Origin: JBBATK01 sp044228685
GTDB taxonomy: Bacteria > Bacteroidota > Ignavibacteria > Kapaibacteriales > NICIL-2
Assembly: GCA_044228685.1 (NCBI GenBank)
Contig: JBGAUL010000010.1
Coordinates: forward strand, 51,988-115,987
Direction of reading: 5' to 3'
DNA: 64,000 nt
Below, piece by piece: positions 44,212-53,440 of the stretch. Below the pieces are notes generated by a model. That model searched no databases, was not told where the DNA came from, and worked only from the letters and a program-made list of their open reading frames with translations. The translations under genes were made by a program, and so were the position numbers. Every line of letters starts with the position of its first letter. The stretch's first letter is position 1.

Positions 44212-46302
44212 ATGACATTTTTAAATCCACTTGTACTCTTGGGACTGATTGCAGCGAGCATTCCGCTCTTGCTGCACTTGCTCAATTTGCGCAAACTCAA
44301 GACCGTGGATTTCAGTACGCTTCGCTTCTTACAAGAATTGCAGAAGACGCAGATCAGAAGACTAAAACTGCAGCAGATTTTGCTTTTGATTCTTCGGACC
44401 CTCATCGTGGTCTTTGCTGTTCTGGCATTCTCTCGTCCGGTTATCAAAACCGCTCTTCCCGGCTTCGGCTCCCACGTAAAAAGCAGCGTAGTAGTCTTGC
44501 TCGACAATTCCTTCTCGATGGATGCCAGTGATGAAGGCGGCAATCGTCTGCGTCAGGCACGCACGGCCGCGCAGCAGATTTGCTCTGCAATGAAAGACGG
44601 CGACGAAGTAGCGCTTATCACTTCTAGCGATGTTGGCTCTCTGCAGAAAATTGAATTCAACCGCTCCCTCGATCGCATCAACGAACGCTTGCAGAAGATT
44701 GGTGTAGCGCCTCGTAGGGCAGAGCTATCATCCTTGATGCACATGGCTGCTTCGCTCTTGACGCAAGCGCAAAACCTGAACAAGGAGATCTATGTGATCA
44801 GCGATGCACAACGCAATGTGCTTGATGATCAACCGGATTCTCTACGACTCAGCTTGAACGGTGCTTCTGTGACGCTGGTGAATATTGGTGAAAATGCTCG
44901 CATTGCGGGTCAGAATTTGAGCGTTGACTCACTGCATGTTTTGAGCTCAATTGTTCAACGCGATAAGAGCGTCGACGTCGAAGCCTTCATTCGTAACTGC
45001 AGTGACCACGATGTGCATGGATTAGTTGTTGGGATGAATTTCAACGACAATCGTGTTGCGCAACGAACGATGGATATTCCTGCAGGACAGATTCGATCGA
45101 CCCTGCTGTCCGCGGCTGCTCAACAAAGTGGAACGGTCAGAGCCAGCGTGGAAATTGAGAACGACGCCATCGAACTCGACAACAAGCGCTACTTCTCATT
45201 TATCATTCCCCAAGCTCCCAAAGTTGCGCTGATCGGCACTGCTGAATCGCAGCGCTTTTTGGAAGCAGTACTCAAGACTGAAGCCGGACAGAATCTCGAT
45301 ACTTTGTCAAACATTTCGCCCTCAGCCTTTGGCAGCATCAACGTCGAGCAATTTGACATGCTCATCATTAGTGCCGGTCTAAGCAAGGCAGATGTGAGTC
45401 GCGTTGGCAGCTACGTGAAGAACGGCGGAGCAGTTTTATTCTTCGCGCACGAAGACACCGAGTCGTTGAACAATTTGGCAACAGAGCTCGGAGTAGGAAA
45501 CGTTGAAGAACAGAAATTCTCTGATGCTCAACCTGCATCGTTTAGTAGCAGCGACAAGAATCATCCTTTGTTCCAAGGTGTGTTTAAACTCACTGATTCA
45601 AGAGCGGTTCTTGAATCACCAAGAATCCTCCGCGCCTTGCCGGTGCATGGAGGTCAGATGATATTAGGCATGCAAGGTGGAGCGTTTTTGGCAGAAACTC
45701 GACCCGGTGATGGGCGAGTGCTTTACTGCGCTGTTCCGGCACATCCGGGTTGGAGCTCGTTCCCAATTACTGGTTTGTTTCCAACGGTTGTGTTCCGCTC
45801 CATTCCATATCTCAGCGCTCACGAACAGATTGGTGGCTTCTCGGAGTGTGGACAGGTAGTTAGCCTCGTGCTTCCAAAGCGCTTTAGTCACGGAGGCAGA
45901 TTTGTCATGCGCGATGCAGCCGGTACCAACTCAGTAGTCGAAGCAGTGCAACTTCCAAGTGGCGCGATGTTACGTCTAGGTGCTGTTCATCAGCCGGGAG
46001 TCACACAAATACAAACAGAGAATCAAGAAGATGTGATGTGCGTGGCGACGAATATCAATTCGACTGAATCTCAACTTTCAACCTGGAGCTCTTCAGAGTA
46101 CGAACAAGCACTTCGTCGCATACTTGACGGCTCTGTAGAGATTCGTCACATCGATGCTCATAGAAATATAGCCGACAGCGTCGCTCGTGCACGAGTGGGA
46201 ACTGAATTGTGGCGCCTTTTCGTGATTTTAGCAATAGTCTGCGCCCTCGCCGAAATGCTCGTCGCCGGACGCTTGGGATGGTCATCTCAGCCTAGTGCTT
46301 GA
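44212..46302 (+). CDS. BatA-type membrane protein with vWA domain
   Basis: 696 residues. The N-terminus has the BatA domain (MTFLNPLVLLGLIAASIPLL, LHLLNLRKLKTVDFSTLRFL) and two membrane helices, then a vWA domain with a MIDAS-like VVLLDNSFSMD (D-x-S-x-S), and a C-terminal helix near 655-680. Middle regions fit CARDB/DUF4159-like beta segments and a GATase-like alpha/beta fold (MLIISAGLSKADVSRVGSY). BatA-like proteins are typical of Bacteroidota/Chlorobiota; aerotolerance or membrane-complex roles are suggested. No other Bat gene or MoxR is adjacent. Confidence 0.85.
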   Translation: MTFLNPLVLLGLIAASIPLLLHLLNLRKLKTVDFSTLRFLQELQKTQIRRLKLQQILLLILRTLIVVFAVLAFSRPVIKTALPGFGSHVKSSVVVLLDNSFSMDASDEGGNRLRQARTAAQQICSAMKDGDEVALITSSDVGSLQKIEFNRSLDRINERLQKIGVAPRRAELSSLMHMAASLLTQAQNLNKEIYVISDAQRNVLDDQPDSLRLSLNGASVTLVNIGENARIAGQNLSVDSLHVLSSIVQRDKSVDVEAFIRNCSDHDVHGLVVGMNFNDNRVAQRTMDIPAGQIRSTLLSAAAQQSGTVRASVEIENDAIELDNKRYFSFIIPQAPKVALIGTAESQRFLEAVLKTEAGQNLDTLSNISPSAFGSINVEQFDMLIISAGLSKADVSRVGSYVKNGGAVLFFAHEDTESLNNLATELGVGNVEEQKFSDAQPASFSSSDKNHPLFQGVFKLTDSRAVLESPRILRALPVHGGQMILGMQGGAFLAETRPGDGRVLYCAVPAHPGWSSFPITGLFPTVVFRSIPYLSAHEQIGGFSECGQVVSLVLPKRFSHGGRFVMRDAAGTNSVVEAVQLPSGAMLRLGAVHQPGVTQIQTENQEDVMCVATNINSTESQLSTWSSSEYEQALRRILDGSVEIRHIDAHRNIADSVARARVGTELWRLFVILAIVCALAEMLVAGRLGWSSQPSA

Positions 46303-46350
46303 CCAGTGTTTTCGTTATCAAACGAGAGTCAGCATCTTCCTTAGTCAGAC

Positions 46351-46378
46351 AGCCCCTCTTTTTACCCCAAAAAGGGCT
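46351..46378 (+). terminator. Weak hairpin after the BatA gene
   Basis: AGCCC..TTTTT-ACCCC-AAAAAGGGCT with a three-base bulge. No T tail follows, so termination is doubtful. Confidence 0.3.
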
Positions 46379-46487
46379 CAATTTCCTTCATTATTCTCAG
46401 CAAAAGCCTTGAAATCGCGTAAGGTTTAGTCGTAATTGGTCGATACTTGGAGTGGAATCACTTTGTTTTTACTCCAGGGAATGACTT

Positions 46488-48443
46488 ATGGTCGGCACGA
46501 AAGCCGCTTTCCGTTTCACGATGTTCATCGTTTTTGTTTCGTTCTGGTATTCACCACTGAATGCACAGATTAAGATTCTGTTTCCACTCGCCAATCAGAC
46601 TTTTTATCCGGACAGAAATGTTGGACTTGAATGGTCGCAAACGGAATCAGTTCCGGTGGATCTGATGTACTCGCAGGACAACGGACAGAGTTGGATTTAC
46701 ATGGCGGAAGGCGTTCGGAGCACAGGCTATGAATGGCATATGCCGCTGCTCGACACGCAAAATGTAACCTTCAAGGTTCAGGTTGCTTCGTTGAGATACC
46801 CCACAGAAATTCTTCGCATGGCTCATACGCAGGGCGTTGTGATGTCCATGTTTAATCGTCGTTCAGACTACATCCTCAGCGCACTGGACAACTCAATTGT
46901 TGAACTGCGATCCAGTGATGACCGTCAACGCATGGCTTCCTCATCTCTGAATCCGGAACCACTGTCGAAAGCCTGCTTTTATCCCGGACATGAAGACACG
47001 GTTGTTGCATGTAGCGGCAGCGAGATAGTTCTTGTTGATCCTTTGACCTTCAGCGTCGCAACACGATTTGGAAACGACGAGCATAAGGGTCGAATTACTG
47101 CAATGTGCGCCCACCCGACAGAAGACATTATTGCAACTGCAACGGAGTTTGGCGAAGTCTGTGTTTGGTCCTTAACCCGTCGTGAGCTTCTTGCTCGCTA
47201 CACTGGCGGCATGCAGGTCGCAATTCACGCTTTGAGCTTTTCACCCGATGGTTCAACTCTACTTTTTGCAGGTGATGAGGGAATCATTTTTATCAGAAAT
47301 TGGAAGAGTCTGGATGTGTCAGGAGTAGAGCTTCGTGGACACGGTGACGGCGGACAAAATATGGCTGTGCGCTGTGCACAGTTTTCTCCGGATGGACGCT
47401 ACGTGGTTAGCGGTGGAGTTGATTACACTGTTCGCATCTGGGACCTGCAATACAACGACATCAAATATGTGCTCTATGGTCATGGTGGAAGTGTTGACGG
47501 CGTGAAGTACTCAGCTGATGGCACTCGTATCGTGAGTTGTTCTCAAGACAGTACGGTGCGTCAATGGAGCAGTGCCAGTGGTCAGGAATTACATAAAGCA
47601 CTGCAACTCGACGACGAAGTATCATCCGTTGACTACTCAATGGGTGGCGATACTATTCTTGCATCAACCCGCCACAATGGTTCTCTGGTGTTATGGAAGA
47701 ACATTCGTCAATCCGGCGAGAGCGACACTGTAAGTGGATCAGTTACCTATCCTGTGAGCCTAAGAGTCGGCAACACTAGCGCTACAGTAGGATCATGCGG
47801 AACAATTCCCGTCCTCTTTGATCCGATCGTTCCGGTGCCTTTCTTCAAGCGCTCACGTTTTCAAGCATCGGTTGTTCTGACGCTGCCACGACGGGTGGTT
47901 GAAATAGATGATAAGCAAGGTCAGTGGACGGTTGCACATGGCGATGAACGCGATACCGTTTTAGTTCCAATCGTATTCTCTTCCAATGATACAGTAGCAA
48001 ACATTCCGGTGCGCTTTCTCTTGTCAGATCAGTCGAGTCAAAGCGTAGAGATTCTGCAAGGTCCGGATGCAATTCGTTGGTCGAATAGTGTGCGTGCTTT
48101 TACGCTTGATCACACTATCAATGGCGTTGTGACATCGGAGAAGACTTGTCCGCAACAAGGACAAGGCGGACTTGATTTCGGCACTCAAACATCAGCATTC
48201 GTTGCACCGCTTCCGGCGAAATCTAGCGCCACTCTTCACTTCAGTGCTTATGAAGAAGGACAATACGCGATAGAAGTCGTTGATGAAATCGGCATGACGG
48301 TAATGCGCATGGACAATCTGTACTTCACACGTGGCGAGCAAGAGATTCCACTCAATCCAAACGACTACAACTCCGCTCTGTACATTGTGCGGGTTATTGC
48401 ACCAAGTACTGAGCGACGAGTGCCTTTTATCGTCCTGCACTAG
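46488..48443 (+). CDS. Secreted WD40-repeat protein with type IX-like C-terminus
   Basis: 651 residues. Signal peptide (core MFIVFVSFWYS, cleavage after LNAQ). Residues ~25-100 form an Ig-like N-domain common in FCB secreted proteins. WD40 propeller repeats span ~125-410 (ALSFSPDGSTLLFAGDEG, AQFSPDGRYVVSGGVDYTVR with IWDL, GVKYSADGTRIVSCSQDST with VRQWS). Next come Ig-like strands, and the last ~75 residues resemble a sorting domain (YAIEVVDEIGMTVMRMD, YNSALYIVRVIAP). Surface protein of unknown partner; WD40 in a secreted protein is uncommon. Confidence 0.82.
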   Translation: MVGTKAAFRFTMFIVFVSFWYSPLNAQIKILFPLANQTFYPDRNVGLEWSQTESVPVDLMYSQDNGQSWIYMAEGVRSTGYEWHMPLLDTQNVTFKVQVASLRYPTEILRMAHTQGVVMSMFNRRSDYILSALDNSIVELRSSDDRQRMASSSLNPEPLSKACFYPGHEDTVVACSGSEIVLVDPLTFSVATRFGNDEHKGRITAMCAHPTEDIIATATEFGEVCVWSLTRRELLARYTGGMQVAIHALSFSPDGSTLLFAGDEGIIFIRNWKSLDVSGVELRGHGDGGQNMAVRCAQFSPDGRYVVSGGVDYTVRIWDLQYNDIKYVLYGHGGSVDGVKYSADGTRIVSCSQDSTVRQWSSASGQELHKALQLDDEVSSVDYSMGGDTILASTRHNGSLVLWKNIRQSGESDTVSGSVTYPVSLRVGNTSATVGSCGTIPVLFDPIVPVPFFKRSRFQASVVLTLPRRVVEIDDKQGQWTVAHGDERDTVLVPIVFSSNDTVANIPVRFLLSDQSSQSVEILQGPDAIRWSNSVRAFTLDHTINGVVTSEKTCPQQGQGGLDFGTQTSAFVAPLPAKSSATLHFSAYEEGQYAIEVVDEIGMTVMRMDNLYFTRGEQEIPLNPNDYNSALYIVRVIAPSTERRVPFIVLH

Positions 48444-48467
48444 AAACTATTCTCGGTTATAAACGAT

Positions 48468-48496
48468 AAGCCTTTGTCCTTTCGACAAGGGCTTTT
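48468..48496 (+). terminator. Terminator after the WD40 gene
   Basis: AAGCCTTTGTC-CTTTC-GACAAGGGCTT(TT), 11-bp stem with one G-T pair. It excludes the upstream TTG as the start of the next gene. Confidence 0.82.
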
Positions 48497-48515
48497 CGCT
48501 GTTATATTGGCTGTC

Positions 48516-49442
48516 ATGGATACAGCCCCAATTGAACTCCATCCACTTGTTGCTGAGTTGCAAAAACGAGAGCAAGAACTCAATGTCGAGATACGGCGAT
48601 TGTTGCACGAACTCTTCGTTTTGGAGCACGACACCTACCGTGAAATCACGAGCAAGTACGACACCTACTTTCGAGAGCTGGAAGTTGAGCTGCAGCGCAC
48701 GACTCTCAAGGCGGCTGAGATGCAACGTCGCGTAGAGCTCTACAGTCTACGAGCCCAAAAAGGCAAGATCTTCGATGCCGCAGAGTGCGCAATCATTGAA
48801 GAGATGGTAGCGCGGGAGTTTGATCTGTATCACCGAAGAATGAAAGAGAATTTCGACCAAAGTAGTGATGAGCGCAACGCGTCTTCAGCAACCAAGGTCG
48901 AGACAAAATCCGGTCACAAGCAGCGGGAGATGCTGCAACTCTATCGTGATCTTGTGCGCAGACTCCATCCGGATGTATGTCAATCACAATCTGAATTTGA
49001 TAGCTTCTGGCACCTCGTTCGAGCAGCTTACGAAGGAGCGGACGTGCAGCGTTTACGATTGCTTCACAATCTTGTGTGTAATCCACAGAGCGATATTCAG
49101 CACGAGGATCTTGACCGAACACTCGATCAACTTCAAACCAACGTGAAGCGTTTAGAGATGCGAGTCGATTACGAACAACGAAAGATCAATCGTCTTCGTA
49201 GCGAAGAACCCTACTCTCTGGCGACCATGTTGGATGACGAACAATTGCGGTCAAAGCATGAGCAGGGCTTGCGGGCTTCAATTGAGCGACAAGAGCGTAT
49301 TGTCACAGCTGCGACCGAACAACTCAGTGCCATCCTCGGTCAAGCGTGGGAGGATGTTCGCCTCAACCACAAACCCACCAAGGAACGATTCGATTTCCAA
49401 GACGATTTTATTCAAAACACTTATTTCTCGATGCGGGCTTAG
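48516..49442 (+). CDS. Coiled-coil protein with central J-domain-like segment
   Basis: 308 residues from ATG 48516. A first coiled coil (about 5-85) with heptads is followed by a J-domain-like core: MLQLYRDLVRRLHPDVCQ, with the diagnostic HPD, then FDSFWHLVRAAYEGADVQRL. A second coiled coil (about 205-275) follows. J domains stimulate DnaK/Hsp70; here the first J helix is weak, so DnaK interaction is inferred. No dnaK or grpE is nearby. Confidence 0.75.
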   Translation: MDTAPIELHPLVAELQKREQELNVEIRRLLHELFVLEHDTYREITSKYDTYFRELEVELQRTTLKAAEMQRRVELYSLRAQKGKIFDAAECAIIEEMVAREFDLYHRRMKENFDQSSDERNASSATKVETKSGHKQREMLQLYRDLVRRLHPDVCQSQSEFDSFWHLVRAAYEGADVQRLRLLHNLVCNPQSDIQHEDLDRTLDQLQTNVKRLEMRVDYEQRKINRLRSEEPYSLATMLDDEQLRSKHEQGLRASIERQERIVTAATEQLSAILGQAWEDVRLNHKPTKERFDFQDDFIQNTYFSMRA

Positions 49443-49585
49443 GCTCATCCTTGTGCAGGCAATACTGATGGTACCGGTATTAGCAATTCATTGCACAAGA
49501 GTTCGCGAGTTTGCGCAACTTTACATTGAGCTTATCGTTTGCGTCAAGTCTACTTTGACAATCTCAACCACTAATACACACTCGT

Positions 49586-50512
49586 ATGAATGTTCTGGAA
49601 ATACGGAATGTCCGAAAGCACTTCGGAAGCTACGTAGCAACTGACAACGTCTCGTTTTCAGTTGAGAAGGGAAAGATCTTTGGTCTGCTTGGACCAAACG
49701 GCGCCGGAAAAACGACGCTGATTAGAATGATTACGAATATTCTTGTGCCTGACGAAGGACAGATCACCTTGCTCGGAGAGGCTGTGAGTTCTGATCAACA
49801 AAATCAGATCGGGTATTTGCCGGAAGAGCGGGGATTGTATAAGAAACTCAAGGTAATTGAGCAGATCCGATACTTCGGTGAGCTTAAAGGTTTGACCGCG
49901 CGTGAAGCCACGAGCCGTGGTCGTTCGTGGCTCGAACGACTCAATGCCGCCGATTGGGAAAACAAAAAGATCCAAGAGCTTTCCAAGGGCATGAGTCAAA
50001 AGGTTCAGTTTATTGCCACGGTTGTACACCATCCGCCACTGCTCATTCTTGATGAGCCGTTTAGCGGGCTTGATCCGGTGAATGCAGAGTTGATGATCAA
50101 CGTGATCAATGAGCTGCGCGATACCGGTGTGACGATTATTCTGTCGACGCACGTTATGGAACAGGTTGAGAAACTTTGTGACGATATCGTACTGATCAAC
50201 AAAGGCAAGATTATTCTCTCAGGTAGCGTTCGTGAAGTCAAAGGACGATACGGTCGGGACACGCTGATTCTCGAGTTCGACGGTCCGGCTGCCTTCTTGG
50301 ATGAGATCGAAAATGTGCGCATGATTTCTCGTTCAAACAATAGAGCGGAAATGCGACTAAGTGGAGGCAAGAATCAAGCTCGTGAGATCCTGGATCGCGC
50401 ACTGAAAAGCGTAGAACTAATTCGATACGAAATCGTCGAGCCGAGCTTAAACGAAATCTTCATTTCAGAAGTTGGGCAGCACTCACAGGATAATGTGGAG
50501 GGAGGACGCTAA
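49586..50512 (+). CDS. ABC transporter ATP-binding protein (NatA-like)
   Basis: 308 residues. Walker A LGPNGAGKTT, Q-loop IGYLPEERGLYKKL, signature ELSKGMSQKVQF, Walker B LLILDEPFSGLDPV, switch His in STHVMEQVE. The Gln-poor E-E-R-G-L-Y variant after the Q-loop is typical of NatA/CcmA-like ABC-2 exporters. A ~80-residue C-terminal regulatory part follows. It pairs with the permease gene one nucleotide downstream. Confidence 0.92.
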   Translation: MNVLEIRNVRKHFGSYVATDNVSFSVEKGKIFGLLGPNGAGKTTLIRMITNILVPDEGQITLLGEAVSSDQQNQIGYLPEERGLYKKLKVIEQIRYFGELKGLTAREATSRGRSWLERLNAADWENKKIQELSKGMSQKVQFIATVVHHPPLLILDEPFSGLDPVNAELMINVINELRDTGVTIILSTHVMEQVEKLCDDIVLINKGKIILSGSVREVKGRYGRDTLILEFDGPAAFLDEIENVRMISRSNNRAEMRLSGGKNQAREILDRALKSVELIRYEIVEPSLNEIFISEVGQHSQDNVEGGR

Positions 50513-50513
50513 T

Positions 50514-51806
50514 ATGAACTTCAATAAAATCAAGGTTATCATCCGTCATGAATTCATGACGAGAATTCGCTCCAAAGCTTTCATCATAGCCACTCTTCTG
50601 GCACCATTGGGTTTGATTGCCATAATTGCAATTCCCATCATTGCCACTACCTTATCAGAGGATGTTGCGAAAACAGTTGCAGTCGTCGATCCATCTCATC
50701 GTATTGCGCCGCTACTTGTAAAAGAGGACAGTAGTATGTTCTTTGCTTCAAATTCAACTGAGGCAAATCTTGCGGAGGATATTCGTCAGAAGCGCATCAA
50801 TGGGTACTTGCTAGTTCCTGAGCACATAGGCGGTAACGACACCGTCCAGTTGTTTTCCTCAGGCGGCGGAGGATTGATGTTCCACGGCAAAGTTGAAGAT
50901 GCCGTGCAGCGCGTCATTCGTCACGAGCGCATGGTCCTTGCCGGCGCTGACACCACCATCATGAGCGTAATGAAAAAATCAGTTCCTTACGCTACCAAGA
51001 AGTTAAGTGAAAAGGGTGTTGAGAAAGACTCAGGTGATCTACTTGCTCTCATAGGTTACGCGCTAGGATTTTTCATCTACATGATGATGTTTATCTACGG
51101 CGGCATGGTCATGCGCGCAGTGCTTGAAGAAAAAACAAATCGCATCGTTGAAGTCATCGCCTCATCTGCTAAACCATTTGAAATCATGCTTGGCAAGATC
51201 CTCGGCGTTGGAGGAATGGGTTTGGTGCAGATCGCGATTTGGATAAGCATGAGCATGCTTGTCACAACATTTGCGGCTCCGATAGTCACGCACTTGCTTG
51301 GTGCTTCCTCGTCCGACAGTGCAATGAAAATGCTCCAAGCAAACGATCAGCAAGGCTTAAGTATGGTATTTAAAATGCCAAACATCTCGCCTTGGATTCC
51401 AATTGGATTTATCTTCTATTTCATCAGTGGCTATTTCATGTATGCGTCTCTCTTCGCTGCAGTTGCGGCAGCAGCTGATCAAGAGCAGGATATGCAGTCA
51501 CTCCAAATGCCGATAACATTGCCTTTGATTATTCCAATGCTCTTTATCGGCAACGTCATCAGCGCGCCGGATGGCACCTTAGCCACAGTTCTTTCGATGA
51601 TTCCGTTTTTCACTCCCGTGCTGATGATAGTTCGCGTTGCAGCTACACATGTTCCGGTTTGGCAGATAATTGTCTCGACATTGCTCGTGATTGGTACATT
51701 CATCGGAACGGTTTGGGCTGCCGGACGTATCTATCGCGTTGGAATCTTAAGCTACGGTAAAAAAGCTTCCTTCAAGGACATGGCGCGTTGGCTTCTTCAC
51801 TCTTAA
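50514..51806 (+). CDS. ABC-2 type permease (NatB-like)
   Basis: 430 residues from ATG 50514, preferred because GGAGGGAGG lies 9-18 nt upstream; the frame open from 50472 overlaps the ATPase gene. A first membrane helix (about 21-45) is followed by a large extracytoplasmic domain (~45-190) and five further helices at the C-terminus, the NatB/YhaP layout. NatAB exports Na+ in Bacillus, but the family includes drug and peptide exporters; the substrate is unassigned. Confidence 0.9.
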   Translation: MNFNKIKVIIRHEFMTRIRSKAFIIATLLAPLGLIAIIAIPIIATTLSEDVAKTVAVVDPSHRIAPLLVKEDSSMFFASNSTEANLAEDIRQKRINGYLLVPEHIGGNDTVQLFSSGGGGLMFHGKVEDAVQRVIRHERMVLAGADTTIMSVMKKSVPYATKKLSEKGVEKDSGDLLALIGYALGFFIYMMMFIYGGMVMRAVLEEKTNRIVEVIASSAKPFEIMLGKILGVGGMGLVQIAIWISMSMLVTTFAAPIVTHLLGASSSDSAMKMLQANDQQGLSMVFKMPNISPWIPIGFIFYFISGYFMYASLFAAVAAAADQEQDMQSLQMPITLPLIIPMLFIGNVISAPDGTLATVLSMIPFFTPVLMIVRVAATHVPVWQIIVSTLLVIGTFIGTVWAAGRIYRVGILSYGKKASFKDMARWLLHS

Positions 51807-51873
51807 TGATTGGTCTGGGATTGTGCAGCATAGCATGATTTGAGATCGATACTAGACATACTCCTTAGTCAAG

Positions 51874-51909
51874 CAACGAAGAGACGCTGTAGAAAGCGTC
51901 TCTTCGTTG
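51874..51909 (+). terminator. Terminator after the ABC permease
   Basis: Perfect 15-bp stem CAACGAAGAGACGCT/AGCGTCTCTTCGTTG with a six-base loop, then TATTTT. Confidence 0.9.
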
Positions 51910-51971
51910 TATTTTGAGCCTTGGAGTCGCAGGGACGCGAGCACGTCTTGTTCAGAATTTCCTCAGTTTCA

Positions 51972-52667
51972 ATGCATTTTATCCTCAATGACGTACGAGT
52001 AGAATTTGATGCCATACCGGCAATCGATCATCTGTCATGTCGTATTGAAGCGGGAGCAGGGGTGTTGTTGACCGGTCCAACCGGTGCCGGCAAGACCACC
52101 TTCATGAAATTGCTCTACGCCGATATTCTTCCGAGTTCCGGCGAAGTCTTCATCGACGAACACATGAGTTCTCAACTCAAGGGTAGGAAGCTTCGCGATG
52201 TTCGTCGACGCATGGGAATAATTTTCCAAGATGCTCGACTGATTCCCTCGCACACCGCGTACGAGAATGCTATCGCTCCCTTGATCATCGGCGGCTTTAC
52301 CAAACGTGCGTCTGACAAGCGATGTCTGGAAATCCTCGCAGACCTTGGCATAAGCTATTTGCGAGATAAATATCCAGCACAGCTCAGTGGAGGAGAGCGT
52401 CAGCTTGTATCTCTTGCACGCGCGATCATGAATCGTCCAGAGTGTATTCTGGCCGACGAACCTTCTGCACAACTCGATGGCAGCGTGGTTGAGCTCATTG
52501 CTCAAACATTGCTACGTGAATATCATCGTGGCGCAACGGTCATGGTGGCTACGCACGATCCGTACTTGATACAGCACTTGTCCTTGCTGGAGAGAATGAA
52601 CATCATTGATGGTCGACTTCAACAGCATCCCGCTTTTGTCCGTAATGCTGATAATTCCGCAGCCTGA
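51972..52667 (+). CDS. ftsE: FtsE-like ABC ATPase
   Basis: 231 residues from ATG 51972, the FtsE length; earlier frame residues are not family-like. Walker A LTGPTGAGKTTFMKLLY, MGIIFQDARLIPSHTAYENA, signature QLSGGERQLVSLARA, Walker B CILADEPSAQLD, switch ATHDPYLI. FtsE with FtsX controls peptidoglycan hydrolases at division. No ftsX is adjacent; dapB follows after 32 nt, a peptidoglycan-precursor gene, which loosely fits a wall theme. A LolD-type ATPase is the main alternative. Confidence 0.8.
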   Translation: MHFILNDVRVEFDAIPAIDHLSCRIEAGAGVLLTGPTGAGKTTFMKLLYADILPSSGEVFIDEHMSSQLKGRKLRDVRRRMGIIFQDARLIPSHTAYENAIAPLIIGGFTKRASDKRCLEILADLGISYLRDKYPAQLSGGERQLVSLARAIMNRPECILADEPSAQLDGSVVELIAQTLLREYHRGATVMVATHDPYLIQHLSLLERMNIIDGRLQQHPAFVRNADNSAA

Positions 52668-52699
52668 TTCTCATCACTTCTTTTACTTCACCACGAGCT

Positions 52700-53437
52700 A
52701 TGCGCGTTCTGATTATCGGATATGGTCACATGGGACACGAAGTCGAGAACATCCTTCGTACTCGCGGTCATGAGTGCGTTGCTGTGGTTGATAAAGACGA
52801 AGACTGGGAACGCGTGCCGAGTTCTGTTGACGTAGCGATTGATTTCTCGACCTCAGAATCACTTTTCCGAAACGTAAGTCAGTGTCTAGATCGTAGCATC
52901 GCGATGGTCATTGGCACCACAGGTTGGCATGCCGACCACGACGCGCTCCGAGCGCTCATCTCACAATCCGGCGCGGCCCTCATTCACTCCTCGAACTACT
53001 CCATCGGGATGCAGCTCTTTCAGCGCATTGTTCGTCAAGCCGCGCACTTAATCAATGATGCTCAGGCATACGATATCATGCTGCATGAAATTCATCACAA
53101 GCATAAAACGGATAGTCCGAGCGGCACTGCATTGAGTCTGGCCAACATCATCCTTCACGAAGTTGAGCGTAAAAAGCAGATCGAGAGCAATAGTGTGCAA
53201 GGAGCGATTTACTCCGGTGCATTGCATGTAAGTTCAACTCGCGTTGGTGAAGTTGCCGGAACGCATACGGTGATGATGGATTCTTTCGCCGACACAATCG
53301 AACTCATTCATCGCGCAAAGAACCGTAGTGGATTTGCTCTGGGCTCCGTGCTCGCCGCTGAGTGGCTCATTGGAAAAACCGGCTTCTTTGAATTCAGCGA
53401 AGAGTTCGAGCAAATCTTGTCACATAGTCGAGTCTGA
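52700..53437 (+). CDS. dapB: 4-hydroxy-tetrahydrodipicolinate reductase
   Basis: 245 residues. NAD(P) site GYGHMGHEVEN, then VDVAIDFSTSES, IGTTGW, SSNYSIGMQLF, and catalytic/substrate motif EIHHKHKTDSPSGTA. Reduces the DapA product in lysine and diaminopimelate synthesis. The central region has a shorter loop than E. coli DapB, as in many FCB homologues. The GT2 gene starts three nt after its stop. Confidence 0.93.
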   Translation: MRVLIIGYGHMGHEVENILRTRGHECVAVVDKDEDWERVPSSVDVAIDFSTSESLFRNVSQCLDRSIAMVIGTTGWHADHDALRALISQSGAALIHSSNYSIGMQLFQRIVRQAAHLINDAQAYDIMLHEIHHKHKTDSPSGTALSLANIILHEVERKKQIESNSVQGAIYSGALHVSSTRVGEVAGTHTVMMDSFADTIELIHRAKNRSGFALGSVLAAEWLIGKTGFFEFSEEFEQILSHSRV

Positions 53438-53440
53438 GCG

